Source: Adiantum capillus-veneris (Eukaryota; Streptophyta; Polypodiopsida; Polypodiales; Pteridaceae). From it: a stretch of DNA of 64,000 bases. The position numbers were made by a program, and so were the translations under genes. The stretch spans positions 51,150,774-51,214,773 of the forward strand of contig CM043942.1 in NCBI GenBank assembly GCA_014529385.2, written 5' to 3'. Shown here in pieces: positions 53,606 through 63,040 of the stretch; within the stretch, counting starts at the first letter, position 1, and each line of letters opens with the position of its first letter. The notes below the pieces were generated by a model, which was given only the letters and a program-made list of their open reading frames with translations, searched no databases and had not been told where the DNA came from.

Positions 53606-55135
53606 TGCTTTTGTTATTGTGTGCTTCCTTTTGGTCTTATGAATGGCTGTGCGTGGTATCAAAAGCACGTCAACAAGGTGTTCTCTCCTTTTCTTGGCAA
53701 GTTTGTGAAGGATCTTATTGATGACTTTTGTGTTTATAGCTCTAGAAAGGATCATTGTGCAAAGCTTGGGATGGCATTGAAGCAATATGATGAAAGTGGA
53801 GGTCAACTCAACCCAAAGAAGTGTCATCTTGCTCAACCAAGAGTGAAGTTTTTGGGGCATATGATCTCAGAGAATGGGATTGAAGCGGATCTTGACAAAG
53901 TGAAGGCTTTGGTGCTCCTCCCATCACCTAAAGATACAAAAAAACTTTTTATTTTTATTCAAAAGGTGAAGTATATGGCAAGGTTCATTCCTTTGTCCTC
54001 TCAACTTCTTTATCCTCTACAACAAGTAGCAAGGTTGGATCCTCTACAATGGACAAATGAATGTGAAGAGGTTTTTCAAGGTATCAAAGAGGTTCTTGGT
54101 TCTCTTCCTGCTATGCAAGCTCCTAATTGGGATAAGGATTTTTATGTGAATCCATCAGTAGGTGAGGATGCTATTGGAGCTATGCTTCTTCAACGAGGTA
54201 AAAACTCCCACTACATGAAGCCTATCTATTGTGCTAGCAGGGTGAAGCTAGAGGTGGAAAGAGGCTATACTGAGGTGGAGCTCATTATGGTAAGCGTGAT
54301 TTATGCATGTAGAAGGTTTAGGCACTACCTTCTCCCTAAACCATTCACATTCCTCACTAGCTACACTCTTCTACCTCAATTGGTGAATAGCCCTACTTTG
54401 TCAAAGAGGCTCATGAAGTGGATTATGGAGCTACAGGAATTCCAATTCTCTTTTCTTGTTGAGGAGAGTACAAGGGCTACATTGGCTGATTTGTTTACCT
54501 ATAAGGAAATCCCTCTTCTTCTTAAGGAGGATGCAATGAAGAAGCAACACATGGAAGCTCCTGACATGGACAATGCCTATCTATTGTTTTTTGATGGCTC
54601 TTACAGGAAAGCGCATGATGAAGCTTCAGGAGGTGTGGTAATCTATGATCCTCAAGGTGCTTTGGTAACTAAAAGGATTTTGAAGCTTACCGCACAAAGC
54701 AACAATGAAGCTGAGTATGCTACTTTGGAGAAAGGTCTCAACCTTTGCCTTGAGCTTGGCATCCGTCGTGTGAGGGTAAGAGGTGATGCTCTTTTGGTGG
54801 TTAAGCAAGTACTTGGGGTGTGGCAAAGTAAGAATCCAAGGCTGAAAAATATGTGTTTTCAAGTGAAGAATATGCTTAAGCATTTTGAACCTTGGAGCTT
54901 AAGGCATGTGGACAGGTCTCAAAATGAAGAAGCACATGGTGCAGCGCAAGCTTCAATTGGGCATTTGTATGTAATAAGGGATGATTCTCCTCTTTATTTG
55001 GGAAGGGAAGCTTTAGAGAGGGAGGAAGAGTTTCTACAAATCGGTATGCTTCCATCAGAGTTGGAGAAGCCAAAAACGTACGCCTTCCTACGTCGTGCCA
55101 AAAGGTATGCGCTACTTGTGATGCCTTGTATATGA
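53606..55135 (+). pseudogene. E8 RT C-terminal half, RNase H and additional RNase H
   Basis: A 504-residue open frame. RT: VLPFGLMNGCAWYQKHVNKV and the catalytic DLIDDFCVYSS (aspartates near 53717-53722), GGQLNPKKCHLAQPRVKFLG. Ty3 RNase H: WTNECEEVFQGIKEVLG, YVNPSVGEDAIGAMLLQRG, YCASRVKLEVERGYTEVEL. After the Lys-rich linker comes the additional RNase H: YLLFFDGSYRKAHDEASGG (first Asp near 54592), SNNEAEYATLEKGLNLCLEL, VRGDALLVVKQVLGVWQ and LRHVDRSQNEEAHGAAQ. All four metal-binding positions are present in the second domain. This is the best preserved pol segment in the window. It ends in a stop at 55135 shortly before integrase. Confidence 0.94.
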
Positions 55136-56334
55136 AGGGGGCTGATCTTGTGATGAGAAAAGTGCCTTGGAAAGAGTAAATTTACAAAATTTTAGAGGAG
55201 AATCATGAGGGTTCTTGTGGTGGTCACTTTGCTTCAAAGATCACTTTGCAAAAAGTCTTGCAATAAGGTTATGTGTGGCCAAGTGTTCAACGTGATGTTC
55301 ATCATTGATGCAAGTCTTGTAAAGAGTGTCAAAGCATGGAAAATAGGGTTCTCAAATCATAAATTAGAGGCACCATTGTGGCTTATGATGTGTTTGAGAT
55401 GTGTTTGAGAAGTGGGGTATTGATACAATAGGTCCTCTACCTATGACAGCTAGAGGCAAATGTTACATACTTACTGCTGTTGATTATCTATCCAGGTGGG
55501 CCGAAGCCAAAGCTGTTAAGCACATCACAAGTAAAGATGTTTCCTTATTTATATATAAAGATATTTTTTGCAAATTTGGTATGCCATTGGAGTTACTTTC
55601 TGACAAGGGTCCAGGTTTCAGGGGAGAGTTGGTGGATTATCTATGTGGGGAAGCTTCATGTGCATCACAGGTTTACTACTCCATATTATCCCCAATGCAA
55701 TGGCATGAATGAAAGGTTTAATGGAGAGCTCATAAGGATGCTTACAAAGATGACAAGAAACAATGTGAAGACTTGGGATTTAGAGCTACCTTGTGCTCTA
55801 TGGGCTTACAGGACTGCCATCAAATCAAGTACTGGTTTTTCTCCCTTCCATCTAGTTTTTGCCAAAGAGGCTTTACTTCCTATTGAGGTGGAGATACCAG
55901 CCTTGAAGATGATGATAAAGCTTGAAGAAGAGCCCAATGATGAATTCAAGGAAAGACTTTTATATTTGCAATGTGTACAATTGGATAGGGTGTTAGCTTT
56001 TGAGCATTATGAGCAGGTCTTGAAGAAGAATCAAGCAAAGGCAAATGAGAAGGTAAAGGACAAGGACATCAAGAAGGGTGACATGGTGCTTCGTTAAAAT
56101 AGTAAGCTTGATAGAAATTTTCAAAAGAAATTTCAAATCAAGTGGCAAGGTCCTTTCTTGGTCTTAAACGGGTTTCCAAATGGCACATATCAGCTTGCTG
56201 ACTTGGATGGTACCCCGCATAAAGCACGTGTGAATGGCTACAGGTTGAAGAAGTATATTGCAAGGTTGATGACTGTGATTGAGGATGAGCCTTCTTTTGA
56301 AGCATTTTCTGATCATGTTTCTAATGATAGATAA
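55136..56334 (+). pseudogene. E8 integrase
   Basis: The zinc-binding region is decayed (LEENHEGSCGGHFASKITL then CKECQSMEN in shifting frames, 55190-55345). The core reads FEKWGIDTIGPLPMTARGKC (first Asp), LTAVDYLSRWAEAKAV, GMPLELLSDKGPGFRGEL (second Asp), then after a frame change near 55650 TTPYYPQCNGMNERFNGEL (catalytic Glu), LWAYRTAIKSSTGFSPFHL. The C-terminal GDMVLR is followed by one stop and FQIKWQGPFLVLNGFPNGTY, LADLDGTPHKARVNGYRLK, ending at 56334. Confidence 0.92.
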
Positions 56335-56419
56335 AGTGAAGACTCCCTCATGTGGTTTACAAGATCTCTTTTGTGCTGCTGACCATGAATGATCTAGCAG
56401 GATGGGGTGTGGCAAACTA

Positions 56420-57289
56420 TGTTGGGCGCATTTTTGACACCCCGTTTTTTGTAAATTTGTACATATGGACATGAAGCCCGATGTCAAAAGTGCGTGTGGG
56501 ATTTCTTTTTGTGGGTTTTTTAACTTGCTTTAGCAAGCACATGTACATGCACTACAAGTCGCTAGTCTAGTGACATCTGTCGGGCTACTATAAGTGCCCA
56601 GGAGTGAGTTTTTTGAAGTGAGCCTTGTATATAACTAAAACTCATGTACAAAATTAAAAAAATCTCAGCCAAACATCAGAAATTTTCAGGTTTTAGCTCG
56701 TTGTATCTCCTTGGTGCTCTTGGATGCAGTTTTTTGCCCCGACTAGCCTTCTCTACGTGTAGTCGTGTTCAGACAGCTTTCTGTTCGCATCAATTTTGCT
56801 CATGGAGGCATATGGAATCAATTTTGGTTATCTTTATCTTTCTCCAGTCATTTTTCAATATTTTTTTCAAGCTTTAAAGTGCCCCAATTGGAGTTGTTCT
56901 CTTCAAGTTACGACTAGTTCTCTGCAGGGTTATGGCTATGGCAGCCTAGTGGCAAATTGTGTGTAGACAGATTCGGAGGGCATGTATCTACGAATTGTGG
57001 AATTGATGTTGAAGTTATGGGTTTGTGATGTTTGATTGTGAAAGGAGAGTCTCTCGTCTTCATCTACATTGGTCGGCGTGTGCTGTAAATCCATGCTTTG
57101 ACAGTGTTTTGCTCCTATGTGACATAGTCTCTTGGGTGGGCGACGGCTAGTAAATTCCCAAGGGTCTACTCCTATTGGACTGGTGGTGTTTCAAAAAGAT
57201 TTTTCAAAGCTTTTGTGTCTTGTAGCTCTCTTTCAACGCTCTTGGGTGACATCACTATAGAGGTGTTTCAGTTTGCTTGTTTCCCAACA
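56420..57289 (+). repeat. E8 3' LTR (870 bp)
   Basis: Starts TGTTGGGCGC after a G-rich tract (AGGATGGGGTGTGG, 56398-56411) that probably served as PPT, and ends CCCAACA. It preserves the empty MITE site. Confidence 0.95.
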
Positions 57290-58732
57290 ACGTCTTCTTA
57301 TCTACATGCCAACTGTGGTAGTATTGCTCGTGTTTTTGAAGTCTTTTTTGAAGAGTTTTATGATGGAGAGTGGCTTATGATTGGCCGCTTCCTAAGTACT
57401 CTCACTAGACAAGAACGATGGAGTGATCAAGAATTCAGGAAGATCACGAAAAAGGCCTATTACTATTTCCTGAAAGACGGACATTTATGGAAGCAACCGA
57501 AGCGCCCAGGAGGGGTACCACAACGAATTATTTGCGACAAAGCGACCCAACAGCAGGTGATTAAAGAGTTTCATGAAAGTATATGGGCTGGACACAGAGG
57601 AGCGTGGGCAACCTTTGTCAAAATTAAATACCGATATTGGTGGAAAGGTATGTACAAAGATGTGGTTCAATTTGTGGAATCATGCTTAATATGTCAACAG
57701 TACTCTAATGTGCGACATAGAGATGGGTTGCATCCCACCTATCCACTAGCTATGCACTACAAGTGGGTGGTGAAACTTATTACGATGCTAGTAGGAGTGT
57801 GGCAGATGAGATATATTGTTCTTGCCAGGGAAGATCTTACAAACCAGGTTGAAGGCAGAGCTTTGCGTACCAAAGCTACCAGTTTAGTATGCAAGTTCTT
57901 GCTTAAAGATGTTATCTCTAGGTATGGATGTGTTGGTAGAATTACTGTAGATAGAGGAGAGCTAGATGCAGATGAAGCTCGAGAGTTTTTTTCTCGTATG
58001 GGCATTAAACTCGCCCTCACCATAGCATATAATCCAGAAGGTAACGGGAAGAGTGAAAGAGGACATCCGCCTATTGTTAAAGCTTTAGCAAAGGCGTGTG
58101 AAGGACATATTGGTGATTGGCCTAAACTCTTGCCATTTGCTTTGTGGGCTGATCGCACTACTCACAGTTCAATTACAAGATTTATGCCATTCAAAGTAAT
58201 GTATGGGAATAAACCCATTATGCCTACAGAGGAAGCACTTACAACTTGGACCATAATTCCATGGGAAGAAGGTATGTCTACTGAAGACTTGCTTGCTCTA
58301 CGTATTCGGCAGCTGGAGAGGCGTCGAGAGGATATTGAGCAGGCTAAAGAGAAGCTTAAGGAGGCAAGATTGAAGAACAAGGCAGCCGTTGATGGAAAGC
58401 ATAGACTATGACCACATGCTATCAAGGAAGGTGACTGGGTACTTGTTTATGACAGTAGCTTGGAGAACCAATACTCTGCTATGCAGAAAATGGTGAAAAG
58501 GTGGTTTGGACCATATGTGGTGCAACATGTTTTTGATAATGCGACATATCAATTATGTGAACCAAATGGTGCTATGCTTAAAGTGCCTATAGCAGGAAAA
58601 AGAATCAAGTTGTTCAAGAAGCGAGAAGGCGAGATTGTTCTTGAATATTCTCATTCAGATCCACCTCCAGAGGATCATGTTATGTATACATCATATGATA
58701 TATCTGATGATGATTTTAATGAAGCTGATTAA
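57290..58732 (+). pseudogene. E7 integrase, resumed after E8
   Basis: VFFEEFYDGEWLMIGRFLST, KAYYYFLKDGHLWKQPKR, then the zinc region FHESIWAGHRGAWATF and CLICQQYSNVRHRDG. The core follows: HYKWVVKLITMLVGVW, where the family has Asp at the Lys position so the first catalytic residue is lost; ITVDRGELDADEAREFF (second Asp); YNPEGNGKSERGHPPIV (Glu). Then ADRTTHSSITRFMPF and a long helical RIRQLERRREDIEQAKEKL. One stop (58409-58411) precedes the C-terminal WFGPYVVQHVFDNATYQL, ending at 58732. The wording is not that of Tat elements. Confidence 0.92.
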
Positions 58733-58766
58733 GTGCAATTGGCACAGACCGGAGGCTGTGCAGGTT

Positions 58767-58779
58767 CAGAGGGGGTGAA
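58767..58779 (+). other. E7 polypurine tract
   Basis: CAGAGGGGGTGAA directly before the 3' LTR. Confidence 0.88.
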
Positions 58780-59955
58780 TGTCATGCAGCTCCGATCACA
58801 TGCAAAGAAAGATGCTAGAAAAATGCACATTAAGTTTGTTTGAAGCTTATATGTTTAATGAACAGTGGTTAAGGGTTGGTTGCAGGTCGAGTTCAATGCT
58901 GAATGTATGTCAAATGCGGCTGAAAGGTCCAAAACATGCCTTAATGATGCTAAAAAGTGTTATGCTTGAAGTGAACATGGATGGGGTATTGTGCTCTAAA
59001 ATTGCAGTGCTCCATGTGCTCTACTGGACTGTCTTTATGGGGACGGCTCGTCGATTGGAGCTACGATGAAGAAGTTATGGCAGTTTAAAGTTCAAGTCGA
59101 TTGCAGATCCGTGCCAGATTGGGCAACAGCAGCTGACGGAATAAAAATGAAATGAATGCATCGGGATGAAGTGCTCACTTTGTGGAGGACCCATTAGCGA
59201 TGTCGCTAATGGGTGCCTAGCTAAATTTAGCAAGAGGGGACATGCATCCATAAAAAGAACAAATGTGTGGTTTGTTGGGATTTTTTCACCTCATCATCGG
59301 AAGGGCCCCTCCTCCTCCTCCTAAGCTTCATACCCTTAAGCTCTTGATAATCCCGAAGCACCTAATCTCCTCCTCATAAGCGGGGATATTCTTAAGCTTC
59401 TCCTCCGAATCTTCAAGCTTGCTTAATCCTCGTAAGCTTAAAGCCCTTCATAAGCCATAATCCAAAGCTCTTAAGCTATCAAGAGCGGAGTTAACCCTCA
59501 AGCTTAAGTTTTTTTAAACCTCTCTTAATCTAATCTATCACCATAAGCTAAGCCTAATCGAGTTTCTATCTCCTAAACCGAGCCTAATCTTCTAAATTTC
59601 ATTACCCGAGTCATAAGCCGTCGTCTTAAACCTTCCTAAGCCTCATTAGCCATTCGAAATCTGCTCGAAGCTTATTAACCATTCGAATCGAGGAGCAAAA
59701 GGCAAAGTAAGCAGAATTTCATCAATTTCTTGTTTAAGCACCTGATTTAAGCCAGTTTTTCCTTGTAAGAGCATTTAAGCTTCCATTAGGGATTGATTAA
59801 TCATGGATTCTGTCGATTAACTAGAAATTAGACGGACTGCTTGTTTTGAATACTGTTGTCGGTAATTGCATCTGCTACACCTTGTTTCCTGCACCTCTCA
59901 TAGCCAAGGACCCGGTGCCTTCCCGGCTCACCTTTCGCACAATTATCCCCCGACA
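58780..59955 (+). repeat. E7 3' LTR (1176 bp)
   Basis: Matches 42175-43329. It holds the palindrome with one central change at 59189-59214 and the TAAGC-rich region. Confidence 0.95.
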
Positions 59956-61320
59956 GCACTTGTTGTTCTTCAATGATGGGCACTTGAAAGTCGGACTCTT
60001 CCTGGAGCTCTTCGACTGGTTGTGTTTCTGTTTTTGTAAAGGAGAGTGGCAACAAATCCAAAGGCGGTTGTTCAGATGTACCTGCCTCTTCTTGAGCTTC
60101 CGGATGTTTGTCTCTTAGGAGTTGATTTTCTCGCTCAGATCCGCTATCTCTTTGAGTAGTTACTCTTCTTTTTGGACCCGCATCAAAGCAAGGTCACGCC
60201 GTTGTGATTGTTCTAACTTTAGCTCAAGCTCTAGTTCTTTATTCCGCTTCTCCGAAGCTTTGCATACGCCACTAGTTCCTTTGAGTGAGACGACAGCTGG
60301 ATTTTCTCGAATTTGTCTTAGAACTGTTGCTTGATCATTGATCCTTTGTTCAGAATATTGCAAGGAAGCATTTGCTACATCCAGCTATACCTAAAGCTTT
60401 TGCATTGACTGAGTAGTGACTATAAGATCATTTGTCACCTTGGCCAGCTGCTCATCTTTTGTCTTGCAGGCATCGGAGAGTTTGGTGAGAAGCTCTCCTA
60501 GCTCTTCCAGTTCCTTCTACTACTGCTTTTCCTTGTTGAGCTGGTGCTGTACTGCTTCATTCTTTAGCTGCTAGATTTATTATTTTAATTCTGAAATGGT
60601 AGTTAATCTATCATCCAGCTCCCCTTGTAGAGTGTCGATGACAAGCTCTAGTTCTCTTTCCTTTGCACTATGGCTAATTGTGGCTGATCTCATTTTATCA
60701 GTCATTTGCAACATCTGCTGGGCATATCCATTCACTTGTAAAATGACCTCATCGATAGCTTCCCAATCTTCAGGCTCCACTTAGATGATTTGTGAAGTTC
60801 CTACCGTGTCAGCTTGTGGCTCCTTTTCTTGTATCGTGGAAGTTGCTTGTGGTAGAGGCCGGGGTTCTACTTCACCTGTAGGCGTTGTAGTTGCCTCTGA
60901 TGTGGGTGCTTCTTGAACTTTTGTGGCAGCCTCTTGTTGCTTTTCAGGATCTTTTAGGCCAACAACTTTTGTTTGTGGTTGTGCAGCTATCACAAGTGGT
61001 TCTTCTGGAGGCTGATAGCTGCCTCAACCTATTCCTCTTGGGTGGTGGTAGATGGTCCAACTTCGGGTTGTGTTCTCTTAGGTCTTTTGAAACTGACCTC
61101 TTCTTGTTCTTTTAACTGCTCCTCTTCAATTGGTTTGGTAAGTGGTGGAGGACTTGGATGTGGCGTAGGAGGATATGCTTGCTCTCTGTGTGGTCTTGGA
61201 GACATATCTCCCTGTTCTTGAAAATCTTCTTGCTGAGCAGCCACCACTGCTTCCTTTTCTCTTTTTTGTTCTTCAAGATCCTCTTGCAATTTTAAGGCTT
61301 CAGCTTTGGCGTACATTCAC
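59956..61320 (-). pseudogene. E6 ORF, coiled-coil middle part
   Basis: The minus strand reads, with several stops, EALKLQEDLEEQKREKEAVV, a Pro/Glu/Gln-rich segment (EQAYPPTPHPSPPPLTKP), VEPEDWEAIDEVILQVNGYA, AKERELELVIDTLQGELDDR, LGELLTKLSDACKTKDEQLA, NKELELELKLEQSQRRDLAL and KEIADLSEKINS. Heptad patterns with Leu at regular spacing indicate coiled coils. It runs into E7 at PIIEEQQV and resumes at 42174. No enzyme domain. Several stops fall where the family probably had Trp or Gln. Confidence 0.6.
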
Positions 61321-61458
61321 TCTAATAGTTCAGTGGGGTCCTCTGGGGTGGGCTTCAAAGGGTTCTTGGTCCTTGGACCCTTAATCTTGCTCGGTACCCA
61401 TTTCGTGGGATATTCACCCGCTGCCTGACGACTTCTTTCGTATGCATGTTCTTCTCTC

Positions 61459-62388
61459 TCAAACCTCACCTTCTTCTGTTGTGGCTCCTCCTTGGGCAGC
61501 CACTATTGCTCTCTTTTTCATCCTTTCTCTTCGAGCCTTTCTCTCCTCATTGTCAGAGCTCTCGCTACTATGAGCTTTAGAGGATTCCTCGTCAGATTTT
61601 TGCTTTCTTTTTTCTAACCTGGTTGTTCTTTGAGAAGGTGGAGCAGTGAGGATCCAAGTGTTTTGGTCTGGGGCTGGCGATAGGTTCTCAGTCATACCAA
61701 TAGCATGGTATGCTATGCGTGTTAAAACTTCAAGTGCACCTAAATATGTGATCTTTCCTTCTTTTTTAGTGATTTTAAGTGTGGTCAACACGTACTGTGC
61801 ATGATCGATAGGTTGCTTGGCCGTCGACTTCAATACCTGCGGGAAGGTAATCGCCACTGCATGGTTAGGTTTAATGTACCTCGGCGGTTTCTTTGCCAAG
61901 AAATGGAAGTGTTGATGGTATAAACGCGCCGGGTATTCCACCTGTCTCTCGATAAGTTCAACAAATGTAGCAGCCGCAGTGTCTTTACTGAAAGTGCCAG
62001 CTGTTTTTCTGTCTCTTGCCCGCATCGTCATTCCTTTAGTGGGCAGCTTCAAGGCTTCTGCCACTATCTCTTTAGTGATTGACACTTCCACTTTCTAGCC
62101 ATGTTGGTCAGTGATTTGAGCAGTGCCATCCTCTTTAATGGTTGACAATAATTCATATGCTTTCTAGAAGTCTATTCCACATGGTTCTTGGTCGTAAAAC
62201 TCTTTTAGACCCAACCTTCTATTGGCTTCTTGAGTGTCTAGCTTACCTGCAACATCATATATGTCCTTCGGTAGCATTTGTATCTCCACTTGATGTCCTT
62301 CTTCACTCTTAAATCTGCCGATGAATACTGTTGTGTTGCCGTCTTCAAGCTGTTCCTTTGTGCGCTCCATGCCGCACTGTCGAAGCAA
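61459..62388 (-). pseudogene. E6 ORF, N-terminal part
   Basis: Minus-strand frame from about 62388 (MLRQCGMERTKEQLEDGNTT) through GRFKSEEGHQVEIQMLPKDI, with TAG stops after GIDF and after DQHG, each followed by Lys, then VSITKEIVAEALKLPTKGMT, ATFVELIERQVEYPARLYHQ, FLAKKPPRYIKPNHAVAITF, QYVLTTLKITKKEGKITYLG and LEVLTRIAYHAIGM, ending in a Lys/Glu/Ser-rich basic tail. The phrase VAEALKLPTKG resembles the first ORF of Athila-like elements in style. I do not assign a function. The two TAG codons are consistent with TGG to TAG changes. Confidence 0.6.
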
Positions 62389-62607
62389 GGACCTTGCCTA
62401 ACACTGTGTGCGAGGAATAGACGGCTCTAGGGGCACACAACTAGATTAACTAGTAAGCTCAAAAGAGGGCAAAGGTGTGTCACTCACCGCTCTAATGCTC
62501 CTGTCGTGGAGATTCCTTGCTACGAAGAAGAAGGAAGACGTCACTATGTCGTGCTCAACCGCTTCACCACCGCCGTCGTGCCCGCTGCAATGCTCGATCG
62601 CAAAACT

Positions 62608-62720
62608 CCTCTCTCTCTCTCTCTCCTCCTCTCTCATCTCTCTCTCTCCTCTCTCTCCTCTCTCTCTCTCTCTCTCTCACTCACACACACACACACACAC
62701 AACCCACATACACACACACA
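62608..62720. repeat. compound (CT)n(CA)n microsatellite
   Basis: Interrupted CT runs pass into CA runs. On the minus strand it lies downstream of the TATA box, so it would be in a transcribed leader. Confidence 0.95.
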
Positions 62721-62814
62721 AGGAGGTGAAGAAGAAGAAGATGGAGATGGAGATGGAGCAAGAGCACTCTTCTATTGCAAAAATGAGAGAATGAGTGAAT
62801 TTTTAGGTTTAGTT

Positions 62815-62829
62815 GGCTTTTATATGAGC
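62815..62829 (-). promoter_or_regulatory. TATA box of the right-hand LTR-like terminus
   Basis: The minus strand reads CTCATATAAAAGCCAAC, a strong TATA box about 195 bp from the TGTTAACCC start. The sequence TATAAAAGCCAAC also occurs at the same distance in the left terminus (40969-40980). Confidence 0.6.
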
Positions 62830-63023
62830 TCACCCCATTCACACTTGGGCGCCCATGCTTAGCCAACTAATCCCTTGAATGTCCCAGTTAGAGTGCGCCT
62901 CTCATCGGCGATCACTCTTACCCTTTTCCTATTGGTCCGACAAGCCCGGTACCTGACTCTACCAAATACATAATACACGTCCGTCGTAGGTGATGGGGTG
63001 TCCGTGAGCCGTGAGGGTTAACA

Positions 63024-63040
63024 TGCCCCCCTTCCTGATG
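63024..63040 (-). other. polypurine tract-like sequence
   Basis: CATCAGGAAGGGGGGCA on the minus strand, immediately before TGTTAACCC, and preceded by GCTTCCGAGGACGGAATC, which resembles the 3' end of Ty3 pol in style. Confidence 0.5.

Larger units (their letters stand above)
47807..57289 (+). mobile_element. E8: Tat-type Ty3-gypsy element nested in E7
   Basis: LTRs at 47807-48961 and 56420-57289 (TGTTGGGCGC...CCCAACA) with a 4-bp flanking match ACGT at 47803-47806 and 57290-57293. Removing it makes E7 pol contiguous. It has PBS-like TGGTGCCCGCCACC, gag, protease, RT, RNase H, additional RNase H and integrase in Ty3 order. It is a relative of E2, sharing the acidic spacer before RT and the second RNase H, but in opposite orientation. 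It is broken by E9 in pol, a MITE in the 5' LTR, an in-frame duplication in the protease region and several stops. Confidence 0.95.
42175..59955 (+). mobile_element. E7: Ty3-gypsy LTR retrotransposon of unusual type, split by E8
   Basis: LTRs at 42175-43329 and 58780-59955 (TGTC...CCCCCGACA), a PBS-like TGGTGAACCCGACGCG and a clean purine tract frame a plus-strand element of about 8.3 kb once E8 is excluded. The order is gag, protease, RT, RNase H, integrase, as in Ty3-gypsy. It sits inside the E6 ORF. The flanks are GCACT on the right and GC-GT on the left, a decayed TSD consistent with the uninterrupted E6 reading. RT and integrase wording (TLPQGATNS, MPFIDDLP, REDLTNQVEGRALR) is unlike E2 and E8. 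Stops and frameshifts inactivate it. Confidence 0.93.
62400..63023 (-). repeat. LTR-like terminus at the right edge of E6
   Basis: The minus strand begins TGTTAACCCTCACGG at 63023, directly after a purine tract, contains a TATA box, a microsatellite and a G/C-rich leader, and ends somewhere near 62400 before the E6 ORF. It does not resemble the left terminus beyond the TATA block, so these are not an obvious LTR pair. Confidence 0.4.
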
